A stretch of 64,000 bases of DNA from Allobrachymonas chironomi DSM 19884. GTDB lineage: Bacteria; Pseudomonadota; Gammaproteobacteria; Burkholderiales; Burkholderiaceae_C. The stretch is from the NCBI RefSeq assembly GCF_000374625.1, contig NZ_KB894767.1, positions 1 through 64,000 of the forward strand, given 5' to 3'. The translations under genes were made by a program, and so were the position numbers. This document shows, one piece after another, positions 20,092-30,281 of the stretch. Positions within the stretch are counted from its first letter, which is position 1. Each line of letters opens with the position of its first letter. The notes below the pieces were generated by a model. It was not told where the DNA came from, made no database searches, and was given only the letters and a program-made list of their open reading frames with translations.

Positions 20092-21138
20092 ATGGCCTTC
20101 TTCAATTTCCGTCGCAACGCTGCTACGCCCGAATCCGCTTCTCCTGATGTCAGCCCTGCCAAGGGTCGTGCCGCCAAGGGCAGCGCCTCGCCTGCCACCG
20201 AGGAGCTGAGCCGCCGCGCGCGTCAGCGCCTGATCGGCGCGACCGTGCTGGTGGTGGCTGCGGTGATCGTGTTCCCGCTGGTGTTCAGTGCAACGCCGCG
20301 CACGGCGCCGGCCGATATCGCCATCGATATTGCCGGTACCAGTTCGGCCAGCGTGGCTGTCGAAAACAGCCTGTCGGCCGATGAGGAAGTGATCGCGGCA
20401 GCGCCAGCCGCCAGCGCCGCGCTGGCACAGCTGGCCGCCAGCCAATCGCCTGATGCCGATACCCTGCGTCTGGCCGAGGAAGAGGCGGCCCGTGTCCGCG
20501 CTGCCGACGAGGAAGCAGCGCGCCAGCGCATCGAGCAGGAGCGCGAAGCACAGGCCAGGGCCGAGCGTGAGCGTGCCGACAAGGCCGCCCGCGACCAGGC
20601 AGCGGCAGAAAAGGCGGCTGCCGAGAAGGCGGTCCGCGACAAGGCCGCTGCCGACAAGGCGGCGCGTGACAAGGCTGCAGCCGAGAAGGTCGCCCGCGAG
20701 AAGGCGGAAGCCGACAAGGCTGCTGCCGAGAAAGCGGCCCGCGACAAGGCCGCACGTGACAAGGCAGCTGCTGAAAAAGCGGCTGCAGACAAGGCAGCCG
20801 CCGAAAAGGCCGCCCGCGAGAAAGCTGCGCGTGAAAAAGCCGCCCGCGAGAAGGCGCAAGCAGACCAGGCTGCCGCCGCCGACCGTCCCGGTGCCGATTT
20901 CCCTGCAACCGGCCGCTTTGTGGTGCAGGTTGGCGCCTATGTCGAGGACAGCAAGGTGGCCAACGTGCGTCGCCAGCTGACGGCTGCCGGTCTGAGCAAT
21001 TACACCCAGGTCGTCAAGATCAATGGCAAGGATGCCACGCGTGTGCGCATGGGGCCGTTTGGCACCCGCAAGGAAATGGAACGTGTTGCCGACAAGGTGC
21101 GTTCGCTTGGCCTGCCGGTATCGGTGTACAGCTACTGA
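20092..21138 (+). CDS. dedD: SPOR-domain cell-division protein, DedD-like
   Basis: The 348-residue bitopic inner-membrane protein has a cytoplasmic N-terminus, one membrane helix (about 47-66), then a long periplasmic segment (about 120-265) of repeated K/E/R-A-A units. These are expected to form an extended charged helix. A C-terminal SPOR domain (GRFVVQVGAYVEDSKVANVRR..., VRMGPFGTRKEMERVADKV) binds denuded glycan at the septum. The linker is much longer than in E. coli DedD (220 residues), and its DNA (about 20,480-20,870) is internally repetitive, which may allow length variation. It lies 44 bases after folC in the same unit. Confidence 0.88.
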   Translation: MAFFNFRRNAATPESASPDVSPAKGRAAKGSASPATEELSRRARQRLIGATVLVVAAVIVFPLVFSATPRTAPADIAIDIAGTSSASVAVENSLSADEEVIAAAPAASAALAQLAASQSPDADTLRLAEEEAARVRAADEEAARQRIEQEREAQARAERERADKAARDQAAAEKAAAEKAVRDKAAADKAARDKAAAEKVAREKAEADKAAAEKAARDKAARDKAAAEKAAADKAAAEKAAREKAAREKAAREKAQADQAAAADRPGADFPATGRFVVQVGAYVEDSKVANVRRQLTAAGLSNYTQVVKINGKDATRVRMGPFGTRKEMERVADKVRSLGLPVSVYSY

Positions 21139-21179
21139 TGATGCCCGAGATGGCAGCATGGCCTATCTGATCCGGACGC

Positions 21180-21764
21180 ATGAACATGCAGGCGATTTTT
21201 CAGCAGTGGGGCACACTGGACACGTTCTGTCTGGTGGTGTTGCTGCTGTCCATGCTGCTGGGCTGGTGGCGCGGCATGGTGCGTGAGCTGGGCTCGCTGC
21301 TGTCCTGGCTGGCTGCCTTTCTGCTGGCGCGCTGGGCTGCGCCCATGGTGGTGCCCTGGTTGCCTTCGTCCTGGCCCTGGATGGCTGATCCGGTGTTTGC
21401 CCGCTGGACGGCGATGCTGCTGGTATTCGTGCTGGCGCTGCTGCTGATCGGGCTGTTCACCAGCGGCTCGCGCAACCTGCTGCGCGGCATCGGCCTGGGC
21501 GGGGTAGACCAGTTGCTGGGTGCCGGCTTTGGCGTGGCACGGGCGCTGGTGCTGCTCTGGGCCATGACTGCCGTGGTCTGGATGACGCCCATGCACCAGA
21601 CGACCTGGTGGAAGAATTCCGTTTCGGCCAGCATGCTGACCGGAACCCTGCAATCGCTGTCTCCCTGGCTGCCGTCTCCCATGCGGCCCTGGTTGCCGGC
21701 AGGGCAGGGGCCTGCGCTATCCGCGCAGCTCCCGCCCGGACTTTCCCTCATCTTGAAAGGGTAA
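21180..21764 (+). CDS. cvpA: CvpA family membrane protein
   Basis: The 194-residue CvpA homologue has four hydrophobic segments. The family pattern is intact: FCLVVLLLSMLLGWWRGMVRELGSLLSW at the N-terminus and GVDQLLGAGFGVARALVLLW in the middle. CvpA is needed for colicin V production and bile tolerance in enterobacteria; its molecular function is unknown. It lies 4 bases before purF, the near-universal cvpA-purF pairing. The C-terminal tail is proline-rich. The start could be 21180 or 21186. Confidence 0.92.
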   Translation: MNMQAIFQQWGTLDTFCLVVLLLSMLLGWWRGMVRELGSLLSWLAAFLLARWAAPMVVPWLPSSWPWMADPVFARWTAMLLVFVLALLLIGLFTSGSRNLLRGIGLGGVDQLLGAGFGVARALVLLWAMTAVVWMTPMHQTTWWKNSVSASMLTGTLQSLSPWLPSPMRPWLPAGQGPALSAQLPPGLSLILKG

Positions 21765-21768
21765 AAAC

Positions 21769-23274
<1,506 letters not shown>

Positions 23275-23284
23275 CCCGGCCCAG

Positions 23285-24523
23285 ATGACCACCAGACTCC
23301 CCATGACCGATTCCACACCGCAAGCCGGCTGGCACCGCGAAACCCTGGCCGTGCGCCAGGCCGTACCGCGCAGCCAGTACGGCGAACACTCCGAAGCGCT
23401 GTACCTGACCAGCAGCTTCGTGCAACCCGACTCCGAAACGTCGGCGCACAATTTCGCCTGTCCGGAGGACGGCTATACCTACACCCGCACCGGCAACCCC
23501 ACGGTGACCAGCTTCGAGCAGCGGCTGGCTGCGCTCGAAGGGGCCGAAGCCGCCATCGCCACGGCGAGCGGCATGTCGGCGATCCTGCTGATGGCACTGG
23601 GCCTGCTCAAGAGCGGCGACCACGTGATCTGCTCGCAGTCCATGTTCGGCTCCACCATCAAGCTGATGGGTGCCGAGATGTCGCGCTTTGGCGTGGAAAC
23701 CACGTTTGTGCCGCAAACGGATGCTGCAGCCTGGCAGGCCGCGATCAGGCCGAACACGCGCCTGCTGTTTGCCGAAACCCCGACCAACCCGCTTTGCGAC
23801 CTGTGCGACATCGCCGCATTGGCCGACATGGCGCATGCTGCCGGCGCGCTGCTGGCGGTGGACAACTGTTTTGCCACGCCGATTTTGCAGCGTCCGCTGG
23901 AGCTGGGGGCTGATCTGGTGATCCATTCCGGCACCAAGTTTCTCGATGGCCAGGGCCGTGTCATGGCCGGTGCCATCTGCGGCAGCGACAAGCTGGTCAA
24001 CGGCACTTTTGCACCGCTGGTGCGTGCCGCCGGCATGGTGCTGTCGCCATTCAACGCCTGGGTCGTGCTCAAGGGCATCGAGACCTTGCACCTGCGTGTG
24101 CGGGCCCAGTGCGAGCATGCGTTGCAGCTGGCGCGCTGGCTGGAACAGCAGCCGCAGGTCGAACATGTCTACTACCCCGGTCTGCAGTCGCACCCGCAGC
24201 ATGTCCTGGCAATGCGTCAGCAGAACGGCCTGGGTGGCTGCGTGCTGTCCTTCACCGTGCGTGCCGACACGCCGGAGCAGGGCCGCCAGCGCGCCTTCCA
24301 CGTGATCGACAGCACGCGCCTGTGCAGCATTACCGCCAATCTCGGCGATGTGAAGACCACCATCACCCATCCGGCCAGCACCTCGCACGGCCGTCTGAGC
24401 GAGGAGCAGCGCCAGTCTGCTGGCGTGGTGCAGGGCCTGATCCGCATCGCCTGTGGCCTGGAGCACCTGGAAGATATCCAGGCCGATCTCGCCCGCGGCC
24501 TGCAGAGCCTGCCGCAGGATTGA
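23285..24523 (+). CDS. metZ: O-succinylhomoserine sulfhydrylase
   Basis: The 412-residue Cys/Met-metabolism PLP enzyme forms homocysteine from O-succinylhomoserine and sulfide. The PLP lysine is K218 in [28 protein letters not shown] and [13 protein letters not shown] are typical of MetZ rather than MetB or MetY. The purF-metZ order is standard in beta- and gammaproteobacteria. An internal ATG (23303, [10 protein letters not shown]) may be the true start; the 23285 ATG is kept because it lies closer to purF. Confidence 0.94.
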   Translation: MTTRLPMTDSTPQAGWHRETLAVRQAVPRSQYGEHSEALYLTSSFVQPDSETSAHNFACPEDGYTYTRTGNPTVTSFEQRLAALEGAEAAIATASGMSAILLMALGLLKSGDHVICSQSMFGSTIKLMGAEMSRFGVETTFVPQTDAAAWQAAIRPNTRLLFAETPTNPLCDLCDIAALADMAHAAGALLAVDNCFATPILQRPLELGADLVIHSGTKFLDGQGRVMAGAICGSDKLVNGTFAPLVRAAGMVLSPFNAWVVLKGIETLHLRVRAQCEHALQLARWLEQQPQVEHVYYPGLQSHPQHVLAMRQQNGLGGCVLSFTVRADTPEQGRQRAFHVIDSTRLCSITANLGDVKTTITHPASTSHGRLSEEQRQSAGVVQGLIRIACGLEHLEDIQADLARGLQSLPQD

Positions 24524-24529
24524 ACCACC

Positions 24530-24550
24530 AGGCCGGCATCTGCCGGCCTT
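24530..24550 (+). terminator. Short GC-rich hairpin between metZ and gltX
   Basis: AGGCCGGCA / TGCCGGCCT forms a tight stem followed by TTCT just before the gltX start. Its U-tract is weak, so partial termination or mRNA processing between metZ and gltX is all that can be proposed. Confidence 0.5.
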
Positions 24551-24557
24551 TCTGCTG

Positions 24558-25964
24558 ATGACCATGACTACACCTGTACGTACCCGTTTCGCCCCGTCGC
24601 CCACCGGTTTCATCCACCTGGGCAATATCCGTTCCGCGCTTTACCCGTGGGCGTTTGCCCGCGCCAACCAGGGTGCCTTCATCCTGCGCATCGAAGACAC
24701 CGACCTGGAGCGTTCTACCCAGGCCGCCGTCGACGTGATCCTGGAGGGCATGGAATGGCTGGGCCTGACGCCCGACGAAGGCCCGTTCTACCAGATGCAG
24801 CGCATGGAGCGCTACAAGGACGTACTGGCACAGCTGCAGGCTGCCGGCCATGTCTATCCCTGCTACATGAGCATGGCAGAGTTGGATGCGCTGCGCGAGC
24901 GCCAGATGGCGAACAAGGAAAAGCCGCGCTACGACGGTACCTGGCGTCCCGAGCCGGGCAAGACGCTGCCGCCGGTTCCCGAGGGCGTGCAGCCCGTGCT
25001 GCGCTTCAGGACGCCGAAGGAGGGCGTGGTCGGCTGGGACGACAAGTGCAAGGGCCGCATCGAATTCCAGAACGCCGAGCTGGACGATCTGGTGATTGCC
25101 CGCCCGGATGGCACGCCCACCTACAACTTCTGCGTCTGCGTGGACGATATCGACATGCGCATCACGCACGTGATCCGCGGCGATGACCACGTCAACAACA
25201 CGCCGCGCCAGATCCATATCTTCGAGGCGCTTGGCGCCCGGGTGCCGGAGTTTGCCCACCTGCCTACCGTGCTGAACGAGCAGGGCGAAAAGATGAGCAA
25301 GCGCAACGGTGCCAAGGCCGTGACGCAGTATCGCGATGAAGGCTATCTGCCTGATGCCATGGTCAACTACCTGGCGCGTCTGGGCTGGAGCCATGGCGAC
25401 GACGAGATCTTCAGCCGCGAACAATTCCTGGAATGGTTCGATCTGGACCACCTGGGCCGCAGCGCCGGCCAATTTGACGAGGCCAAGCTGCGCTGGGTCA
25501 ACGCCCAGCATCTGAAGGCCATGGCCGACGAGGAACTGGCCACGCGTGTGCGTCCATTCCTGCTGCAGCGTGGCATGGCAGCCGAGGCGATCGATGATGG
25601 CCGTCTGCCGGCCATGTGCGGCCTGTTCAAGGACCGCTGCGATACGCTGGTGGTGCTGGCCGACTGGATTGCGCGCTTTCATCTGCCGGTACAGATCAGC
25701 GATGAGGATCGTGCCAGGTTCCTGACGCCCGAGATTGCACCGGCGATCCAGTCGCTGGCGGACAAGCTGGCACAGTGCGAGTGGACGCAAGCGGCCATTT
25801 CTTCCGTGATCAAGGAGGTTTTGGCCGAAAAAGGGCTTAAAATGCCGGGCTTGGCCATGCCGGTGCGGGTTCTCGTACTGGGAACGCCGCAGACGCCTTC
25901 GCTGGATGCTGTACTTTCATTACAACGCCGCGAAAAAATTTTGCAGAGCTTGCAAAAACTCTAA
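24558..25964 (+). CDS. gltX: Glutamyl-tRNA synthetase
   Basis: The 468-residue class I synthetase charges tRNA-Glu. The HIGH-type signature is [18 protein letters not shown] (about 12-29) and the KMSKR loop [11 protein letters not shown] near 244. [10 protein letters not shown] and [13 protein letters not shown] are further conserved sites. The start [11 protein letters not shown] at 24558 overlaps the trailing arm of the hairpin after metZ. It is followed by tRNA-Ala, tRNA-Glu and tRNA-Asp; the tRNA promoter overlaps the last codons. Confidence 0.97.
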   Translation: MTMTTPVRTRFAPSPTGFIHLGNIRSALYPWAFARANQGAFILRIEDTDLERSTQAAVDVILEGMEWLGLTPDEGPFYQMQRMERYKDVLAQLQAAGHVYPCYMSMAELDALRERQMANKEKPRYDGTWRPEPGKTLPPVPEGVQPVLRFRTPKEGVVGWDDKCKGRIEFQNAELDDLVIARPDGTPTYNFCVCVDDIDMRITHVIRGDDHVNNTPRQIHIFEALGARVPEFAHLPTVLNEQGEKMSKRNGAKAVTQYRDEGYLPDAMVNYLARLGWSHGDDEIFSREQFLEWFDLDHLGRSAGQFDEAKLRWVNAQHLKAMADEELATRVRPFLLQRGMAAEAIDDGRLPAMCGLFKDRCDTLVVLADWIARFHLPVQISDEDRARFLTPEIAPAIQSLADKLAQCEWTQAAISSVIKEVLAEKGLKMPGLAMPVRVLVLGTPQTPSLDAVLSLQRREKILQSLQKL

Positions 25965-25979
25965 AAAATGGCGTATACT
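25950..25979 (+). promoter_or_regulatory. Promoter of the tRNA-Ala/Glu/Asp operon
   Basis: TTGCAA (25950-25955), an 18-base spacer and TATACT (25974-25979) form a good sigma-70 promoter across the gltX stop codon. The transcribed leader (25986-26017) can fold: CTTCG...CGAAG with an inner AACG...CGTT. Confidence 0.7.
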
Positions 25980-26029
25980 TCAAGTCTTCGCAGCAAACGA
26001 ACTTCGTTGAAGCGAAGGCAAGAAAATTT

Positions 26030-26105
<76 letters not shown>

Positions 26106-26119
26106 AGTTTCTAGGTTTT

Positions 26120-26195
26120 GACCCTATCGTCTAGAGGCCTAGGACACTACCCTTTCACGGTAGGTACCGGGGTTCGAATCCCCGTAGGGTCGCCA
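26120..26195 (+). tRNA. tRNA-Glu (anticodon TTC)
   Basis: A 76-nt cloverleaf with acceptor GACCCTA / TAGGGTC, discriminator G and encoded CCA. The anticodon loop is CTTTCAC, giving TTC, and the D-arm TCGTCTAGAGGCCTAGGACA is near-universal for tRNA-Glu. It is 14 bases after tRNA-Ala and 156 bases from gltX. Confidence 0.96.
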
Positions 26196-26255
26196 AAAAT
26201 CGCTGCTGGCAACAGCAGCACTGGCAAGCAGGGTGGCAACATCCTGCTGCTACCA

Positions 26256-26332
26256 GGAGTGGTAGTTCAGTTGGTTAGAATACCGGCCTGTCACGCCGGG
26301 GGTCGCGGGTTCGAGTCCCGTCCACTCCGCCA
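26256..26332 (+). tRNA. tRNA-Asp (anticodon GTC)
   Basis: A 77-nt cloverleaf: acceptor GGAGTGG / CCACTCC, discriminator G and encoded CCA. The anticodon stem CGGCC.../...GCCGG encloses TGTCAC with GTC. It is the third gene of the tRNA operon, separated from tRNA-Glu by a 60-base spacer that holds repeats of GCTGGCAACA/GGCAACATCCTGC type without clear meaning. Confidence 0.96.
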
Positions 26333-26340
26333 ACACACTA

Positions 26341-26374
26341 ACGCCGTACCGGTTTTCCGGTGCGGCGTTTTTTT
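26341..26374 (+). terminator. Terminator of the tRNA operon
   Basis: ACGCCGTACCGG (26341-26352), loop TTTT, CCGGTGCGGCGT (26357-26368, one G-T pair) and then TTTTTT. The last T bases overlap the stop codon of the convergent fimT gene. Confidence 0.9.
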
Positions 26375-26915
26375 ATGCGCAATCGGGGCTGCCGGCATCG
26401 CACAGGCGCATGCGGCCGGTCTTGTCAAAGAACAGGCGTTGCAACTGCTCCCCGTGACGCAGTTCCAGCTGTCCGTTGGCTTGCAGTCCCTCCCGCGCGA
26501 CGGGAAAACCGCGCTCGTTGAACAGCAGATAGCCAGCGGCCATGGTATTGGCCGCACCGGTCGCATGGGGCGGTGCCTGCAGCTGCAGGCCGGCAGGCAG
26601 GGGCGCCTGTTGCTGCAGCAGGGTATCGCTGTTACTGAAGCGTCCATCCCCATCCCGATCCACAAACAGACGCCAGCCCAGTTGCCATTGGCGGGCATCC
26701 TGCGCTTGTAGCACTACGGCGTAGCCGCTACTCATGGCTTGTGCACGCGCCTGCCGGGCAGCCGCCAGCAGGCTGGAGCCGGCTATCTGCAGGTCGGCGC
26801 GCTGGCGCAGCTGACGGTAGGCGCTGGAACCGATCAGCAGCAGGCCGGCCAGCAGCCCCAGCACCAGCAGCAGCTCGATCAGCGTAAAGCCGCGTACAAA
26901 CAGATGTTTTTTCAT
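26373..26915 (-). CDS. fimT: Minor type IV pilin, FimT/GspH-like
   Basis: The 180-residue pseudopilin has the prepilin peptidase site VRG|FTLIELLLVLGLLAG, with Glu at +5, near residue 8. After the hydrophobic helix comes the GspH/FimT pattern QARAQAMSSGYAVVLQ and a Ca-loop-like FVDRDGDGRFSNSD. A C-terminal cysteine pair RLCDAGSPDC is present. It is the last gene of the minor pilin run, and its ATG overlaps the stop of the preceding gene by 4 bases. It probably primes pilus assembly with PilV, PilW, PilX and PilE-like. Confidence 0.9.
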   Translation of the reverse strand: MKKHLFVRGFTLIELLLVLGLLAGLLLIGSSAYRQLRQRADLQIAGSSLLAAARQARAQAMSSGYAVVLQAQDARQWQLGWRLFVDRDGDGRFSNSDTLLQQQAPLPAGLQLQAPPHATGAANTMAAGYLLFNERGFPVAREGLQANGQLELRHGEQLQRLFFDKTGRMRLCDAGSPDCA

Positions 26916-27367
26916 GGCCAGCAGCGCAGATCCGGTTCTGCCTGGCAGCGGCGCTGACCGAGGCTGTCGAGCGAGAGTTCGCGCCAGCTGGCGGATGTGG
27001 CCGTGGCTTGGGCAAACACCTCGATGCAATCGGATGCTGCCGGTGCCGGGCTGTCCGCTGTGGGCGCCTGGCAGCGACGGGCGCCCAGCATGACTCCGGG
27101 CGGCGTCACCATGCCTTCCAGCAGCACATGAGCATGGCCGGCAGCAAAGCGGGCGTAATCGGGCTGGCTGTTGCGCCAGGCGGATTCGCGCAGCAGCAGT
27201 TCGCTCAAGGCGAGTCGTATGCTGGTGAGCTGGCCTTGCAGCAGATGACGCTGATAGGCCGGATAGGCCCAGCTGGACAGGGTGGCGATCAGGCTCAGCG
27301 CGACCAGCAGTTCCAGCAGCGTGAAGCCGGGTGATCGCTTGCTGCTGCGCGAGGAGGAGGCGGTCAT
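26912..27367 (-). CDS. pilE: Minor type IV pilin, PilE-like
   Basis: The 151-residue prepilin has the cleavage site SPG|FTLLELLVALSLIATL about 14 residues in, then AYPAYQRHLLQGQLTSIRLALSELLLRE, the typical PilE helix. The globular part carries a cysteine pair (ARRCQ... and DCIEVF) and ends RRCQAEPDLRC. It is short and cysteine-rich, unlike a major pilin, and it stands inside the minor pilin operon. It should therefore be read as the E-type minor pilin, not the fibre subunit. The start was chosen to keep the leader short (MTASSSRSSKRSPG). Confidence 0.85.
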   Translation of the reverse strand: MTASSSRSSKRSPGFTLLELLVALSLIATLSSWAYPAYQRHLLQGQLTSIRLALSELLLRESAWRNSQPDYARFAAGHAHVLLEGMVTPPGVMLGARRCQAPTADSPAPAASDCIEVFAQATATSASWRELSLDSLGQRRCQAEPDLRCWP

Positions 27368-27395
27368 GGATGTTCTTTCGGTCGGAGTGGCAGGG

Positions 27396-27857
27396 TCAGC
27401 GCCATGCCGCAGGCAGGGCGCTCCAGGGCAGGGTCTGCAGGCGGACCAGCTGGCCAGCCGGGGCGGATGCGGGCACGGGCACGGGCACGGGCAGCGCGAT
27501 GCGGATTTCGCCCTGCAGCAATACGCCGCCGTGACCGGGCAGATAGCCCGCGGCCAGCAGACGATAGCGTTGCTGTGTTGCATCGGCCTGCAGCAGTTGC
27601 CACTGGTAGCGTGGGGGACGCGGGCTGCCGGGAAAACCCAGAACGGCTTGCTGCTGTTGCAGGGCGGTCGTGAGGCTGATCCGGGCCGTGTCCAGGGCGG
27701 CCAGGGCTGCCTGTTCGGCCTGCAGCTGATCGCGTTCACGCTGCAGCACCTGCTGCTCCAGCAGCAACGGGGCCACGCCGGTACTGGCCAGGGCCGATAG
27801 CGCCAGCAGCAGGCCGAGCACCACGATCAGGGAAAAGCCATGAGCCGGGCGTGTCAT
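27396..27857 (-). CDS. pilX: Minor pilin assembly protein, PilX-like
   Basis: The 153-residue protein begins MTRPAHGFSLIVVLGLLLALSALAS. The leader ends in Gly before Phe, but +5 is Val instead of Glu, as is usual for PilX-type minor pilins. A helix rich in Q and E (VLQRERDQLQAEQAALAALDTARI) follows, and the rest is short and variable. A run of V-P dipeptides near the end (ALPVPVPVPASAPAG) is odd. Overlap of 4 bases with pilW and position between pilW and the PilE-like gene support the assignment. Conservation elsewhere is weak. Confidence 0.75.
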   Translation of the reverse strand: MTRPAHGFSLIVVLGLLLALSALASTGVAPLLLEQQVLQRERDQLQAEQAALAALDTARISLTTALQQQQAVLGFPGSPRPPRYQWQLLQADATQQRYRLLAAGYLPGHGGVLLQGEIRIALPVPVPVPASAPAGQLVRLQTLPWSALPAAWR

Positions 27858-28768
27858 GTGGTGCCCAGGTGAAATTGCAGTTGCAGCAAGCGGCGCTGTC
27901 GCCGGTCTGCCGGCAGGCGCAGGCTGGCACCGCTGTCTGCCGGGTGTTGCGTGGCATGTGCCTGGCCCAGCGGGTAGACGGTCTGGGCCAGGCTGGTTTG
28001 CGCCGGGTTGATGGTGCTGCGCAGTACCAGACCGATGCGGATCGCGCGTACGCGCAGCCATCGGGCTTCGCTGGCGGCGCGGTCGCCCGGAAGCTCCAGT
28101 TCGCTGGCCGTGTGCCACTCGGTGATCTGCGCCGGGGATGTGCCATCCGCCAGGCCGTACAGCAGCTGCAGGCTTTCCACGCCGGGAATCAGGCCGGTGG
28201 AGGTGAATTGGCCACTGGCAGACAGATAGGCGCAGGAGAGCTGGGGCTCGCCGGTGACACTGTGGCGGTTGATGTAGAGGAAGGCGTAGCCCTCGTTGCC
28301 AGCACCCAGGACACTGCCGTTGCAGGACATGATGCCGCCATCGCTGCCGACACCCGCAGGGCCATCGGCACCGTGGTAACGGAGCGCCAGGATATCGCTG
28401 CCGTTGCGACAGCTGCTGTCCGTGATCCTGCCGCAGGCAGCCGGACGATTACCGCTGCGGATGCTGCTGATATCGCTGAAGCGCCGTGCACTACCTGGGT
28501 TCCGGTAGGCCGCATCATCCCAACCGTAGACGATGGGCAGGCCATCAGCCACAGGGGTGCGGGCATCAAGCTGGCGCAGCAGGCGTGGCAACCAGTCGCG
28601 GCTCAGACGCAGCTGGTCCTGCAGCTGCTGTTGCTGTTCCAGGCTGGCCAGGGCCTGACGACCCAGACGCAGGCCTTGCCAGGCGGCAGCGGTGACCAGC
28701 AGGCCGAGCGTCAGGGCCAGCAGCAGCTCGATCAGGGTCATGCCGCGCGTCGGGAGCTGCCGGTTCAT
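27854..28768 (-). CDS. pilW: Minor type IV pilin assembly protein PilW
   Basis: The 304-residue PilW has the cleavage site TRG|MTLIELLLALTLGLLVTAA and a long globular domain with SDILALRYHGADG, YINRHSVTGEPQLSC and LIPGVESLQLLYGL, typical of PilW. Four or more cysteines could pair. Translation is coupled at both ends (4-base ATGA overlaps with pilV and pilX). It acts as a minor pilin priming or tipping the fibre. Confidence 0.9.
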   Translation of the reverse strand: MNRQLPTRGMTLIELLLALTLGLLVTAAAWQGLRLGRQALASLEQQQQLQDQLRLSRDWLPRLLRQLDARTPVADGLPIVYGWDDAAYRNPGSARRFSDISSIRSGNRPAACGRITDSSCRNGSDILALRYHGADGPAGVGSDGGIMSCNGSVLGAGNEGYAFLYINRHSVTGEPQLSCAYLSASGQFTSTGLIPGVESLQLLYGLADGTSPAQITEWHTASELELPGDRAASEARWLRVRAIRIGLVLRSTINPAQTSLAQTVYPLGQAHATQHPADSGASLRLPADRRQRRLLQLQFHLGTT

Positions 28769-29343
28769 GGCAGACCGAGGCGTGGCAGTGCCACAGGCAG
28801 GATCAATCCAGGCAGCCTGGATGGGCCGGTGGGCGCATCGTGCTGCCAGCCCAGCTGGATCAGCAGCACCGTGGCCGCGCTGTCGGCCGGGCAGGACCAG
28901 TCTGTCGGCAAGGGGGCATGGGCCGCCATCGGGCAGATTTGCAGCCGTAGCTGGGGTAGCAGGCTGGCTGCCTGCTCCTGCCAGCCGGACAGGGCGTGTG
29001 CCAGTTGTTGCTGGGGATCGGGACAGGGGGCATCGCTGCAGCTGCCAGGGGCAGGGGCCTGTGTTGTTGCTTGCCAATGCCATGGCACGGCCGCTTGCGC
29101 CAGTAAATGACCATGGGCGCGCAGCAGCACGGCCAGCTGGCTTGCCAGCGCGATGGCATCCTGCTGTTGGCGCGTGTGCTGGGAAAATTGTTGCAGGCGG
29201 GCCTGCATGGCCAGCGTGCCCACCAGGCTGCCGGCCAGAAGCAGCATGCCGACCAGCACTTCCAGCAGCCCGAGTCCGCGGCGCGGGGGATGACGCAAGC
29301 GTTTGGTACGGCGTGAGTGGCGTATGGGCAGGTGCATGCCCAT
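28765..29343 (-). CDS. pilV: Minor type IV pilin assembly protein PilV
   Basis: The 192-residue PilV has a basic leader (RHPPRRG) before LGLLEVLVGMLLLAGSLVGTLAMQARLQQ, the PilV-type helix with Glu at +5. The globular part has PGSCSDAPC and QICPM cysteines. The first ATG (29343) or the third codon ATG (29337) may start it; neither has a Shine-Dalgarno. The upstream patch is A/T-only and carries the 12-base motif also found before radC. It is first of the five pilin genes and 20 bases after the EamA gene. Confidence 0.88.
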   Translation of the reverse strand: MGMHLPIRHSRRTKRLRHPPRRGLGLLEVLVGMLLLAGSLVGTLAMQARLQQFSQHTRQQQDAIALASQLAVLLRAHGHLLAQAAVPWHWQATTQAPAPGSCSDAPCPDPQQQLAHALSGWQEQAASLLPQLRLQICPMAAHAPLPTDWSCPADSAATVLLIQLGWQHDAPTGPSRLPGLILPVALPRLGLP

Positions 29344-29353
29344 ATTTTAATTC

Positions 29354-29365
29354 AAAAGTATTATT
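29354..29365 (-). promoter_or_regulatory. AT-rich motif AATAATACTTTT upstream of pilV
   Basis: On the minus strand AATAATACTTTTGAA ends 10 bases (or 16) before the pilV start. It matches 14 of 15 bases of the radC upstream element AATAATACTTTTTAA. It overlaps the stop codon of the EamA gene, so an internal promoter for the pilin genes is plausible but unproven. Confidence 0.45.
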
Positions 29366-30278
29366 ATTTTTGGAATTTCTTCGGGCTCAACCAACCGGTG
29401 GAGAGCATGGTGCCGAGCAGGATCACGCTGCCGTAGCCGAGCATGGACCAGCTCAGCGATTCGTTCATGAAGCCGACGCCGTAGGCCAGCGCAAACACCG
29501 GGATCAGGTAGGTGATGGTGGAGGCGTTGCCGGGGCCGGCACGGGCGATCAGGCGGTAGTAGAGCACATAGGCCAGACCGGTGCAGATCACGCCCACCGC
29601 CAGCATGGCGAGCCAGGCCGTGCTGCCGGGCATGCGGCTCGGGGCAAACCAGACCGTCAGCGGCAACAGCACCAGAAAGGCGCCGAAGTTGCTGCCGGCT
29701 GCCACGGCCATCGCAGGCATTTGCGACAGATAGCGTGTGCTGTAGCAGGCGGCAAAGCCGTAGCTGCAGGTGGCCAGCAGACAGGCCAGCGAGGCCAGCA
29801 GGGCATGGCCATGGCTGATGTCGTCCGACAGCCCGGCCGGCTTGCTGCTGGCGAGCAGGGCGACGCCGATGAAGCCGATGAGCAGGCCGAGCAGTCGCCA
29901 GCGGTCCGGCCGGTGACCGAGCCAGAACCAGGCGATGCAGGCGGTGAACAGCGGCGTGGTGGCATTCAGGATCGAGGCCCAGCCCGTGGGAATCGTCAGC
30001 AAGGCGTAGGCGTAGCAGGCAAACGGCAGGCCGGAGTTGAAGATGCCGACGAACAGTGTGGGCTTCCAGTGCTGGCGCAAGTCTCGCCACTGCCCGCGCA
30101 GCAGCATCAGTGGCAGCAGCGTGGCGGCGGCAATGCCGACGCGGATGCCGGCGGTGGCCCAGGGGCCGAAGTCGCGTACGGCCAACTGCATGAACATGAA
30201 GGAGGCGCCCCAGATGGCCGCCAGCAGCAGGAACTCCTGCAGCCAGTGTGCGGAAGCGGCTGAGCCCGGACGTGCCAT
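29364..30278 (-). CDS. DMT superfamily transporter (EamA family)
   Basis: The 304-residue inner-membrane protein has ten predicted helices in two EamA repeats; WGASFMFMQLAVRDFGPWATAGIRVGIAA and the GNASTITYLIPVFALAYGVGFMNES helix are typical. Members export amino acids, metabolites or drugs, and the substrate cannot be told from sequence. It sits 3 bases after ogt and directly upstream of pilV, so it may contribute readthrough into the pilin genes. The C-terminus is basic (SPKKFQK). Confidence 0.9.
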   Translation of the reverse strand: MARPGSAASAHWLQEFLLLAAIWGASFMFMQLAVRDFGPWATAGIRVGIAAATLLPLMLLRGQWRDLRQHWKPTLFVGIFNSGLPFACYAYALLTIPTGWASILNATTPLFTACIAWFWLGHRPDRWRLLGLLIGFIGVALLASSKPAGLSDDISHGHALLASLACLLATCSYGFAACYSTRYLSQMPAMAVAAGSNFGAFLVLLPLTVWFAPSRMPGSTAWLAMLAVGVICTGLAYVLYYRLIARAGPGNASTITYLIPVFALAYGVGFMNESLSWSMLGYGSVILLGTMLSTGWLSPKKFQK

Positions 30279-30281
30279 GGA

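Noticed and set aside
20480..20870. Repeats in dedD as a possible CRISPR or mobile element
   Set aside because: They are coding Ala-Lys repeats in frame, with no spacer structure.
26196..26255. Repeated GGCAACA-like words between tRNA-Glu and tRNA-Asp as an attachment site
   Set aside because: No integrase, no duplicated tRNA 3' end and no foreign composition nearby.
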